This document shows positions 23,929 through 33,693 of a stretch of 64,000 nt of DNA, one piece after another. Source of the stretch: Hemerocallis citrina (lineage: Eukaryota; Streptophyta; Magnoliopsida; Asparagales; Asphodelaceae). The stretch lies in NCBI GenBank assembly GCA_017893485.1, contig CM030364.1:40217825-40281824 (forward strand). The letters are read 5' to 3'. The translations under genes and the position numbers were made by a program. The notes under the pieces are model-generated. The model ran no database searches and was not told where the DNA came from. It worked only from the letters and a program-made list of their open reading frames with translations. The stretch's first letter is position 1, and every line of letters begins with the position of its first letter.

Positions 23929-25003
23929 ATGGTTGCACCCAGGCCCAGGAATGGTGGTAACAATGAGGATGCATCTGGTAGTTCTCGAGGAACGGGAATT
24001 GATCTTGAGGCTGAATTCGCCAAGGTGTATCAGACTCTGAATGCGCTGATGGCATTCAATTTGGCGCAAACTCAGAATCAACAGCAGGCCCAACAGCAGA
24101 ACCAGCAGCAAAATCATGGAGCTGGACAGGGATTGGTTAACGCCGATCCTATCAAGCAGATCGAGTCCTTTAAGAGGATGAGGCCGCCAGTTTCGAGGGG
24201 CAATCTGATCCAACCGCAGCTGACGACTAGATCAGGAGGATGGAGACGATCTTCGAGGTATCGGAGACTCCGGCAGCCAGCAAGGTGAAGTTGGCTACGA
24301 TGCAGCTGGAGAAGGACGCTGGTGTCTGGTGGGAATCACTGAAGAGAACTTTGGGAGATCAGCCGATGACTTGGGAAACTTTTTTGGAGGAATTCAGGGA
24401 TCGCTTCTTTCCCCTAGATGTTCAGGAGAAGAAGGCGACTGAGTTTTGAACCTTCAGCAGGGCAGCATGACCGTGCGGGAGTATGAGACCAAGTTTGCTC
24501 AGCTTTCGAGGTATGCACCAGAGTTGGTTGTTGACGAGGCAAAGAAGGCCAAAAAGTTTGAGCAGGACTTGAGGCCAAACTTGAGGTCGAGGATGATCCC
24601 GTTGGGTATCAGAAGGTTCGACAAACTGGTCAGAAGAGCAGCTATGACCGAGGAGGACATGGACCAGTCCCAGGTGAAGCAAGAGACCTGGAACAAGAAA
24701 AAGAGGCCAGCAGATGATCAGAATGGGAAGGAACTCCCGGTGAAGCAGGGCAAGTTCAGCGATCCAGTGCAGAAGGCACCCGCAACTCAGGAAGTGACTT
24801 GTTTTTACTGCAAGGAGGCAGGTCATTACAGGTCAGCATGCCCGAAGATGGCAAAGCATACTTGTTTTCATTGTGGTCGTGAAAGGCACATTCGACCAAT
24901 CTGTCCACAGCTGAAGAAAGATAGGGCAGGGAAAGACAAAGATCTGAGGCAGGGGCGAGTATTCGCATTGACTGAGGAGGATGCGGGCAACCCAGGAATG
25001 TGA
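23929..25003 (+). pseudogene. gag of a Ty3/Gypsy element, copy 2 (interrupted)
   Basis: Near-identical to the gag at 19402-20477, including the Q-rich linker and both CCHC knuckles. It shares that copy's internal TAG and the frameshift before NLQQGSMTV. It also has a private one-base deletion near 24192 (CAGTTTCG against CAGTTTTCG in copy 1), which shifts the frame so the next residues read SRGNLIQ. The shared lesions predate the duplication or were already in the source element. The private one came later. Confidence 0.9.
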
Positions 25004-25334
25004 TCCGTGTGTGCAAGAATTTTGAAATTTATTCTTTTGTATTAAGTAAAACTTTTATTTGGGGAATAATTGAAGATTGAGTATGTTTCTTCATGTAACA
25101 AGATTTATTTGGATTAATGGAAAAAAAAAAAAACAAAGTTTTATTTGATACTGTTTTCTTGCATGCGATTGTGACGCCCATTCATTGCTAGTCTTAAGTG
25201 TGGAGATAAAGGTGTTTCCAAGCAAGGTCTTGAGGTGGCTATCCTTAGTCATGTCCTTTCTAAGGAGGGAGTGGCCACTGATCCTCGGAAGAGTGAAGCA
25301 GATGTGGAAGGTCAGAGTTGGATGCAGGAGTTCA

Positions 25335-25339
25335 GTAGT
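25335..25339. other. Target-site duplication GTAGT of the LOG element (left)
   Basis: GTAGT directly precedes TGTCACGCCCC and is repeated at 32965-32969. The uninterrupted target is visible in internal region 1 near 20810 (TTCAGTAGTTGTTGCAG), so the empty site is known. Confidence 0.95.
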
Positions 25340-28189
25340 TGTCACGCCCCACTTCCCACTATACGGAAGTACAGGCACGCAACTGAGGTCCAGCGAATGA
25401 TATACATCATCCATAAGCTGTGCAATTATAAGCTCAACAAGATATTTATAACACATTTACGCAGACAAATATAATGATCACATGAGCTGAAAATAAAATA
25501 ACCATCATCCAGATAATACATCAACATCGGGTCAAAATGCCCGAGAATACAAGGTGCCATAATTAAAATAATATGATAAGCAGTTCGCTATAACAACTAG
25601 ATAAAATAGCGACTGAAAGAAAAACAACATGAAGTAGTAACAAAGCAGCAACGATCATCTAGAGAGTCTGCTCATCTGGTCCATCAGTACCTGTATAATC
25701 ATTAACTCAAAGAAAAATAGAAAAGTTTCCGTTAGAGCAAGTTTCGGGCAGCAAGTAGCAACAAGTAGAAAAAGGGGTAATATAACAAGATATAATATGG
25801 AAGAAACAAGAAGTAGAAGTACAAATACAATATGAAAGTAAGCAAGGAACTGGGACAATACGATCATGTAAGTAATAACTGTAACTAGTATATTCTAGAC
25901 TTCAAGATATAAGCAATTGATAACCTAGGCTCAGTTAATCAATAATCATGTAATCAAGGATCGAGAGTCATGTAATCAAGGGTCGAGAGTCATGTAATCA
26001 AGAGTCATGTAATCAAGAATCATGCTTAGTGAAGATCTCGAGTTTATCTATTTTATTAACTTATCTAATGCACACAATCCTGTGTCCCATACCACAAGTT
26101 CGGTGCATATCAATCATGTGACGTTTAGACTTAAGTAGTGAATTCTATAGGATTATGTACTCGGGTCTTCCAGTGATAGTATCAAGACATATAATCATGA
26201 ATCATGTAATCGAGAATTATGTAATCAAGAATTGTATAATCAAGAATCAAGAATCAAGAATCAAGAATCACTATTTCGGGAAACACGGACCCCCTTCCGA
26301 GTATACTCCCCTATATTGTCCACTATTAAGTCGTACCCTTATAACCCCGGCTTGTTATTCTTTTATAATTAATTATGAACATGCAATTGGTACGACTAGT
26401 GGAACGGTGTAATCAAGACAGTTAATCTGGAAAAATATCAAGGGCAGTAATCATGGTATGAGGTGTGAAACGAGTACATATATCGATAGTAATTATTATA
26501 GATTTATCAAGTGGTATAAAATACATTATATCAACATATTATATCTATACAAGTTATTATTATAAGAACAATAATACACTCAGTTCATTAAATATGAAAA
26601 GTAATGGGTTTATATGCAAAAATGTATAGATGAAATTTTTAGACAGCTTGACATATCTGCATTCAAATTCACTTTTCCGTTGTTACAGAAAAGCAAATCC
26701 AATTCCGTCAGAGATTCTAGAAATTAGACTCTTTCCCGGTTCCAACGCATATTCACACGATACATTCTAAGGACAGTAGCGATGCGTACAAATTCATTCT
26801 TCGCTGGTTTCGATGTTTCGCGCGCATTCTGGAAATTCGGAGTCACAATACTAAAACTGTGATATCTCACAATCTATACATCCGATCGAGAAAATTTTGG
26901 ATGTTTCGGATATCTAGACTCGAAGGGCTACGATTTTCATGTAGAAAGTTTTTCGATCCAGTGTCGGGAACATGGTCAAATTCTCAGTACGAGATGCCGG
27001 TTAGTAATCCCGTGCAGGTTCAGGAATTCGTGATATGTCAGTACTAAAATCGCGATATCTCACAATCTATACATCCGATTGAGAAACCGTCAGATGTTCT
27101 GGATTCGGGACTCGATGGGCTACGATTTCCATGTAGAAAATCTTCAATCCAGTATTGGGAGCATGGTCGAATTATTAGTGCAAGGTCAAGAAATTTTAGA
27201 GATAGTAAGGTTGAATATTCGATATTCGAAAACACGATTCGAAATGTGTTAACGGTTCACTCTTGAATTGATATAGCATGAAACAAGTGACTAGAACAGA
27301 GTTTGACAATAAAATATGATGATAACTAGACTACTTGCCACGAGTCAAAGGGAAATGCTTGTACGAGAACAAAAATAGTGTACAAGGTACTTGCCTTATA
27401 TTGTGACGATTACGGTGGTAGTGTTAACCACGGAAGGAAGCGACGTCGGCAACGGACGGCGGCACAACGGCGGTAAGAATGGCGGTAAGACGGTAGCTAA
27501 CGGTAGCAACGGTGAGCGACGACAACAACAAGGTGGCGCGGCGTCGGGTTATTTTTCGGGGTTCACGGGATCGTAGAAGCGGAGTCGTTGGCTCGAAGGT
27601 GGAATGTGAAGTGGAGCTTGGGCGTTGCTTGCTCTCGGATGTGAAGGCAGAGGGTGTGAAGAAGGAAAAATGAAAAATGTAGATAAGAGAAGAGAAGGAG
27701 GTAGGATGTTACAGATGTGTGTGTGTGTGTTTATATAGATTTAAACAAGGAGAGAGGGAGAGAGAGTTGGTTGGTTGCATGCATGTGTAGGGGTGTAGAA
27801 AAATCAACAAAGGGGTGTAGAAAAATCAACAAAGGGGTGTAGCATGTGGGGGTGTAGAAAAATCAACATAGAAGGAGAAAATGAGGGGGAGAAAAATGAG
27901 AACATGGAGGAGAAGTCATGGGGTTAGGCTAGAATTAGGCAGGAGGAGAAAAATGGGAGTGAGTGATTAGCGGGAGTGGGTTAGGATTAGGATTAGGATA
28001 AAGATTAAGATTAATTAGGGTTTAAAATTTGTATTTAAACTCCGATCGAAAAATCACAAAATTATAGAATTGATCAGAAAAATATTCTGGCTTTAGATAA
28101 AGAGTCCAAAGAGAAAAAATAAAACTTCTGAAAATTGAAGTACAAAAATTCACGTAACAAAATACGTGCAACTGGAACAGGGAGTTACA
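25340..28189 (-). mobile_element. LOG-element LTR, left copy (3' LTR in sense orientation)
   Basis: 2850 bp, plus-strand ends TGTCACGCCCC..GGGAGTTACA. Sense is minus, because the primer-binding site lies at the other LTR and the polypurine tract lies here. It has exactly the same length as the right copy. I noticed only two substitutions between them (25728 against 30503, and 26894 against 31669), so the insertion is very young. It contains about two copies of the 192-bp repeat seen in the solo LTR at 10882. Confidence 0.95.
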
Positions 28190-28240
28190 ATCCTACCCAC
28201 CTTACAAAAAAATTTCGTCCTCGAAATTTACTTAGGCGAG
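28190..28240 (-). other. Polypurine tract and conserved Tekay/Del-like 3' tail
   Basis: Read on the minus strand, AATTTCGAGGACGAAATT (28228-28211) is followed by a T run and then AAGGTGGGTAGGA, directly before the LTR start TGTAACTCCC. The GAGGACGAAATT..polypurine arrangement is a familiar signature of the end of pol in Tekay/Del-type chromoviruses. It shows that the LOG element descends from such a Ty3/Gypsy family and kept its plus-strand priming site. Confidence 0.8.
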
Positions 28241-28371
28241 ATATAGGATAGCTTAAAAAATGCAATACTCTTCAACTGAGAGTACAACGGAAGATAAAAG
28301 AAACAAAGAGTACAAAAGCACGAAAACAACAAAAGATAAATTGTGCACCCTCAACTGGAGGACTCAACAAT

Positions 28372-29097
28372 TTAATGTCTAGGCTCAGAATCTGAACTAC
28401 CGACATCGCTAACATCCCAGTTTAGCTGAGTCACAAGCTCATCTCTCTCCGGCACATACTCCTCCAATTTTCTGAGTAACTCCTTAGGCGATGGAGCTGA
28501 AATCAAGATGCGTCTGGCCTTACTGGATATAAACTCCTCAGCCATAGCTGAATCTATGAAGGATAGCAGTGAGTCGTAATATCCATCAATATTTAAAAGA
28601 CCTATCGGTTTGCTGTGGATCCCCAGTTGAGCCCAAGTGATCACCTCGAACAATTCCTCAAGTGTTCCATAACCTCCGGGCAAGGCTATGAAAGCATCAG
28701 CAGCTCGAGCCATTTCAGCCTTCCTCTCGTGCATGTTAGAGACAACTCTAACATCTCCCACAGTTCCCCCAGTAATCTCTTTCGGCATCAGCGACTTGGG
28801 AATCACTCCCAAAACGTGTCGGCCACCATCACGAACAGCATCAGAAACCAGGCCCATCAATCCTATGCTCCCACCACCATAGACGAGATCGATATTCCTT
28901 TCTACAAGCTCCTTACCGAGCTCGATCGCGGCTTCCTGGTAGCTAGCTCTTTTGCCAGAGCTACTGCCACAAAATACACAAATCCTGCCGAATCTCGATA
29001 AAGATGAAGAAAGCTTCATCTTCTTCCCTGCTTCACTTTCTTCTTCCACCGATTTCCTCTTCATCCCCGCTACCGATTCTTGATCTCTTCTTTCCAT
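28372..29097 (-). CDS. LOG: Captured LONELY GUY cytokinin riboside 5'-monophosphate phosphoribohydrolase
   Basis: An intact 241-codon intronless ORF of the LOG family. These cytosolic/nuclear enzymes hydrolyse cytokinin riboside monophosphates to free-base cytokinins plus ribose 5-phosphate. Residues ~1-32 are a charged, basic extension. The Rossmann-like core starts at [11 protein letters not shown] (about 38-48), then [18 protein letters not shown] (about 72-89), [10 protein letters not shown] (about 124-133, with the conserved Arg and Lys) and [10 protein letters not shown] (about 140-149, the PGGxGTxxE nucleotide-binding motif). It continues through ITWAQLGIH to KLEEYVPE, and the C-terminus ends ..SEPRH. 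LOGs are usually about 210-225 aa, so only the N-terminus is longer. Plant LOG genes normally have several introns; none is seen here, as expected for reverse-transcribed mRNA. It lies in sense with the LTRs, between primer-binding site and polypurine tract, in place of gag-pol. All hallmark motifs are intact, so activity is possible but untested. Confidence 0.93.
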   Translation of the reverse strand: MERRDQESVAGMKRKSVEEESEAGKKMKLSSSLSRFGRICVFCGSSSGKRASYQEAAIELGKELVERNIDLVYGGGSIGLMGLVSDAVRDGGRHVLGVIPKSLMPKEITGGTVGDVRVVSNMHERKAEMARAADAFIALPGGYGTLEELFEVITWAQLGIHSKPIGLLNIDGYYDSLLSFIDSAMAEEFISSKARRILISAPSPKELLRKLEEYVPERDELVTQLNWDVSDVGSSDSEPRH

Positions 29098-29560
29098 TTG
29101 CCAAGAAAATCTGAGCTCCTACTCTCTCTTTCTTTCTTGCTCCCGCCTCTGCTATCGGATTCTCACTCTTTCTCTTCACCGAAGCTTGCTCCCGAGTTGC
29201 CTTCTTCTTTCTCTTCTTCTCCTTCTTCCCCGACCTCTCTCTCTCTTTCTTTCTTTCTTCTCCGACTTCTCTTTCTTTCTTCTTCCTTCTCCGACTTCTC
29301 TCTCTTTCTTCTTCCTCTTTCTTTCTCTTTTTCTTCTTTCTCTTTTTCTTTCTTCTTTCTTTGACTTCTCTCTCTCTCTTTCTCTTCTTTTTATTTCTTC
29401 TTCTTCTTGTCTTTTTCTTCATTAATGCACCGCACCCTATAACCGGCCTATGGCCAATATTTGCACTTTGGCCCCTATCCATTCCAAATATAACATCGAA
29501 CCTTGAGTTGTTGATGACGTTGAAGTTTACTTTGATATTCATTCGATGAATCAATAAGGG
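29098..29560 (-). other. Purine-rich leader with an overlapping upstream ORF
   Basis: On the sense (minus) strand about 320 nt before the LOG start are almost pure GA repeats (GAAGAAAGAAAGAGAG-like). An upstream ORF starting at the ATG near 29542 reads through this tract as a K/R/E-rich peptide and ends at 29033, overlapping the LOG start (29097) in another frame. It could be the 5' UTR of the captured mRNA or a later expanded simple repeat. If transcribed from the LTR, this uORF might reduce LOG translation, which is inference. Confidence 0.6.
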
Positions 29561-29569
29561 ACTCTACTA

Positions 29570-29592
29570 CGCTTCCGCTGCGCCACTCTGAT
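29570..29592 (-). other. 5'-half tRNA-iMet-like segment with A box
   Basis: The minus strand reads ATCAGAGTGG then CGCAGCGGAAGCG, which from memory matches the first 23 nt of plant initiator tRNA-Met (acceptor strand plus D-arm with its A box). Similarity fades in the anticodon stem and no 3' half follows. A GGTTCGA B-box-like motif lies about 75 nt downstream (29502-29496). It may be a tRNA-derived SINE head or a piece of the primer tRNA picked up during reverse transcription. It is not a functional tRNA gene. Confidence 0.55.
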
Positions 29593-29782
29593 GGTGATGT
29601 TTCTAGATGCACGTGATAGCGATCGATGAATTGAGCAGAATTAAGAGATTGGTAAAACGAAGATGTTGGTTGTCAAACTTATTTGGTAAAGTGGGCCACA
29701 CCCACCAAACAATGTTGAAAAATTGTGGCAAGATAGGTGCCGCAAGGAAAAATGAGAGAAACGGGAATGAATAATTTGTCAG

Positions 29783-30052
29783 TTACTCATCTCTCATTTC
29801 TATAAATGAGAGGTTTAGGAAAAGAGAAAAATTAAGCAAGATAAGAACAAGAAACAAGCAGAAAAGAAGAAAAGGAATAGAGTGCTGTAGCTCCATCATT
29901 CGTTGCATCTCCTGGAGAATGGCGACAATCTCCGATAGTTCATCCCTGGGCGTAGAAGTCGAAGATCCTCCGTGAACCATAGTCTGAAATGTATATTCGA
30001 ATGGGGTAAATCTCCAGATGGCAAGTTGGTTATTAACATTCATGTGATCCAC
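29783..30052 (-). pseudogene. Probable residual start of gag in the LOG element
   Basis: A short minus-strand frame just after the primer-binding site. The part starting MVHGGSSTSTPRDELSEIVA and continuing LQEMQRMMELQ resembles the N-terminal start of plant Ty3/Gypsy Gag (small acidic/helical segment before the capsid). After that the frame turns into a hydrophobic low-complexity tail and ends. I infer that it is the retained 5' stub of gag, with the rest replaced by the LOG cargo. Similarity is weak. Confidence 0.45.
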
Positions 30053-30092
30053 GTGATGTGTATATTGTTGAGCTTAGCATGGTTCGAGCCTA

Positions 30093-30105
30093 GGCTCTGA
30101 TACCA
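30093..30105 (-). other. Primer-binding site of the LOG element
   Basis: On the minus strand TGGTATCAGAGCC lies 9 nt after the LTR end and is complementary to the 3' terminus of tRNA-iMet. It fixes the element's sense orientation as minus and shows that the minus-strand priming signal is intact. Confidence 0.95.
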
Positions 30106-30114
30106 CTAAAAACC

Positions 30115-32964
30115 TGTCACGCCCCACTTCCCACTATACGGAAGTACAGGCACGCAACTGAGGTCCAGCGAATGATATACATCATCCATAAGCTGTGCAA
30201 TTATAAGCTCAACAAGATATTTATAACACATTTACGCAGACAAATATAATGATCACATGAGCTGAAAATAAAATAACCATCATCCAGATAATACATCAAC
30301 ATCGGGTCAAAATGCCCGAGAATACAAGGTGCCATAATTAAAATAATATGATAAGCAGTTCGCTATAACAACTAGATAAAATAGCGACTGAAAGAAAAAC
30401 AACATGAAGTAGTAACAAAGCAGCAACGATCATCTAGAGAGTCTGCTCATCTGGTCCATCAGTACCTGTATAATCATTAACTCAAAGAAAAATAGAAAAG
30501 TTCCCGTTAGAGCAAGTTTCGGGCAGCAAGTAGCAACAAGTAGAAAAAGGGGTAATATAACAAGATATAATATGGAAGAAACAAGAAGTAGAAGTACAAA
30601 TACAATATGAAAGTAAGCAAGGAACTGGGACAATACGATCATGTAAGTAATAACTGTAACTAGTATATTCTAGACTTCAAGATATAAGCAATTGATAACC
30701 TAGGCTCAGTTAATCAATAATCATGTAATCAAGGATCGAGAGTCATGTAATCAAGGGTCGAGAGTCATGTAATCAAGAGTCATGTAATCAAGAATCATGC
30801 TTAGTGAAGATCTCGAGTTTATCTATTTTATTAACTTATCTAATGCACACAATCCTGTGTCCCATACCACAAGTTCGGTGCATATCAATCATGTGACGTT
30901 TAGACTTAAGTAGTGAATTCTATAGGATTATGTACTCGGGTCTTCCAGTGATAGTATCAAGACATATAATCATGAATCATGTAATCGAGAATTATGTAAT
31001 CAAGAATTGTATAATCAAGAATCAAGAATCAAGAATCAAGAATCACTATTTCGGGAAACACGGACCCCCTTCCGAGTATACTCCCCTATATTGTCCACTA
31101 TTAAGTCGTACCCTTATAACCCCGGCTTGTTATTCTTTTATAATTAATTATGAACATGCAATTGGTACGACTAGTGGAACGGTGTAATCAAGACAGTTAA
31201 TCTGGAAAAATATCAAGGGCAGTAATCATGGTATGAGGTGTGAAACGAGTACATATATCGATAGTAATTATTATAGATTTATCAAGTGGTATAAAATACA
31301 TTATATCAACATATTATATCTATACAAGTTATTATTATAAGAACAATAATACACTCAGTTCATTAAATATGAAAAGTAATGGGTTTATATGCAAAAATGT
31401 ATAGATGAAATTTTTAGACAGCTTGACATATCTGCATTCAAATTCACTTTTCCGTTGTTACAGAAAAGCAAATCCAATTCCGTCAGAGATTCTAGAAATT
31501 AGACTCTTTCCCGGTTCCAACGCATATTCACACGATACATTCTAAGGACAGTAGCGATGCGTACAAATTCATTCTTCGCTGGTTTCGATGTTTCGCGCGC
31601 ATTCTGGAAATTCGGAGTCACAATACTAAAACTGTGATATCTCACAATCTATACATCCGATCGAGAAACTTTTGGATGTTTCGGATATCTAGACTCGAAG
31701 GGCTACGATTTTCATGTAGAAAGTTTTTCGATCCAGTGTCGGGAACATGGTCAAATTCTCAGTACGAGATGCCGGTTAGTAATCCCGTGCAGGTTCAGGA
31801 ATTCGTGATATGTCAGTACTAAAATCGCGATATCTCACAATCTATACATCCGATTGAGAAACCGTCAGATGTTCTGGATTCGGGACTCGATGGGCTACGA
31901 TTTCCATGTAGAAAATCTTCAATCCAGTATTGGGAGCATGGTCGAATTATTAGTGCAAGGTCAAGAAATTTTAGAGATAGTAAGGTTGAATATTCGATAT
32001 TCGAAAACACGATTCGAAATGTGTTAACGGTTCACTCTTGAATTGATATAGCATGAAACAAGTGACTAGAACAGAGTTTGACAATAAAATATGATGATAA
32101 CTAGACTACTTGCCACGAGTCAAAGGGAAATGCTTGTACGAGAACAAAAATAGTGTACAAGGTACTTGCCTTATATTGTGACGATTACGGTGGTAGTGTT
32201 AACCACGGAAGGAAGCGACGTCGGCAACGGACGGCGGCACAACGGCGGTAAGAATGGCGGTAAGACGGTAGCTAACGGTAGCAACGGTGAGCGACGACAA
32301 CAACAAGGTGGCGCGGCGTCGGGTTATTTTTCGGGGTTCACGGGATCGTAGAAGCGGAGTCGTTGGCTCGAAGGTGGAATGTGAAGTGGAGCTTGGGCGT
32401 TGCTTGCTCTCGGATGTGAAGGCAGAGGGTGTGAAGAAGGAAAAATGAAAAATGTAGATAAGAGAAGAGAAGGAGGTAGGATGTTACAGATGTGTGTGTG
32501 TGTGTTTATATAGATTTAAACAAGGAGAGAGGGAGAGAGAGTTGGTTGGTTGCATGCATGTGTAGGGGTGTAGAAAAATCAACAAAGGGGTGTAGAAAAA
32601 TCAACAAAGGGGTGTAGCATGTGGGGGTGTAGAAAAATCAACATAGAAGGAGAAAATGAGGGGGAGAAAAATGAGAACATGGAGGAGAAGTCATGGGGTT
32701 AGGCTAGAATTAGGCAGGAGGAGAAAAATGGGAGTGAGTGATTAGCGGGAGTGGGTTAGGATTAGGATTAGGATAAAGATTAAGATTAATTAGGGTTTAA
32801 AATTTGTATTTAAACTCCGATCGAAAAATCACAAAATTATAGAATTGATCAGAAAAATATTCTGGCTTTAGATAAAGAGTCCAAAGAGAAAAAATAAAAC
32901 TTCTGAAAATTGAAGTACAAAAATTCACGTAACAAAATACGTGCAACTGGAACAGGGAGTTACA
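30115..32964 (-). mobile_element. LOG-element LTR, right copy (5' LTR in sense orientation)
   Basis: 2850 bp with the same ends as the left copy at a constant offset of 4775 bp, so no net indel separates them. In sense orientation this is the promoter-bearing LTR upstream of the LOG ORF. After it the GTAGT duplication (32965-32969) leads back into the interrupted gag-element internal region. Confidence 0.95.
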
Positions 32965-33217
32965 GTAGTTGTTGCAGTATGACTTCCGATGGCAAGTTAT
33001 CAGAGTTGCGCAGAGGGAGGTTGATTTTCTGAATTCTTTGCATGATTGTGTTTCTTCTGCATGTTTGTATTTCTCTTGTTGGAATACATTCCCTTGTGTG
33101 ATTGTATCTTTTTAAAAATTATGTTTCTATCTATGAGTTTTCATTCTTTGTTGGTGTGTTTGTTTGGACCCCATTAGCAGTAGTTCTGAGGACATAACTC
33201 TTCTAAGGAGGGAGTAA
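32965..33217 (+). mobile_element. Internal region 2, right part, with polypurine tract
   Basis: Resumes the internal region interrupted at 25339 and matches 20811-21060 of internal region 1. It ends with AAGGAGGGAGTAA just before LTR 3. No coding capacity. Confidence 0.9.
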
Positions 33218-33613
33218 TGTAGAACCCCGTATTTTCAAATATTATTTTAAAAAAATTTGAAAATGAATTTAAATGATTTTCGGGAGATTTAATGAATATT
33301 TTCTAAAAGATTTATCCTTTTACACGTGCAGAACACGTGCAAATGCAATCTTGAGAGTTTGAAAGTCAAGTTTTCTTCATGAAAAATCATTATTTAATAT
33401 TTGGAATTTATTTATTATTTTTCCAGATTTTTCTGAAATTAATTGGACCTATTTAAAAATTTTGAGAAAAGAATGACCTTTTTGCAAATTTGACATTTTA
33501 AGGGTTAAAATGCAAAATATATTTTCTGGACGTTTTGAACAGTACCGGTTGGGATTTAGGATCATATTTTACTTTTAAATCCTAATTTTAATGAATTTTA
33601 GATGAATTTCCAA

Positions 33614-33693
<80 letters not shown>

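Larger units (their letters stand above)
23694..25339 (+). mobile_element. Internal region 2, left part (interrupted by the LOG element)
   Basis: Second copy of the gag-only internal domain, beginning with the tRNA-iMet primer-binding site. It matches internal region 1 almost base for base until 25339, where the LOG-carrying element inserted. The rest resumes at 32965. The target GTAGT is duplicated at 25335-25339 and 32965-32969. Confidence 0.9.

Noticed and set aside
29080..29425. Ser/Leu/Phe-rich frames on the plus strand opposite the LOG leader
   Set aside because: They are shadow translations of the pyrimidine tract complementary to the GA repeat.
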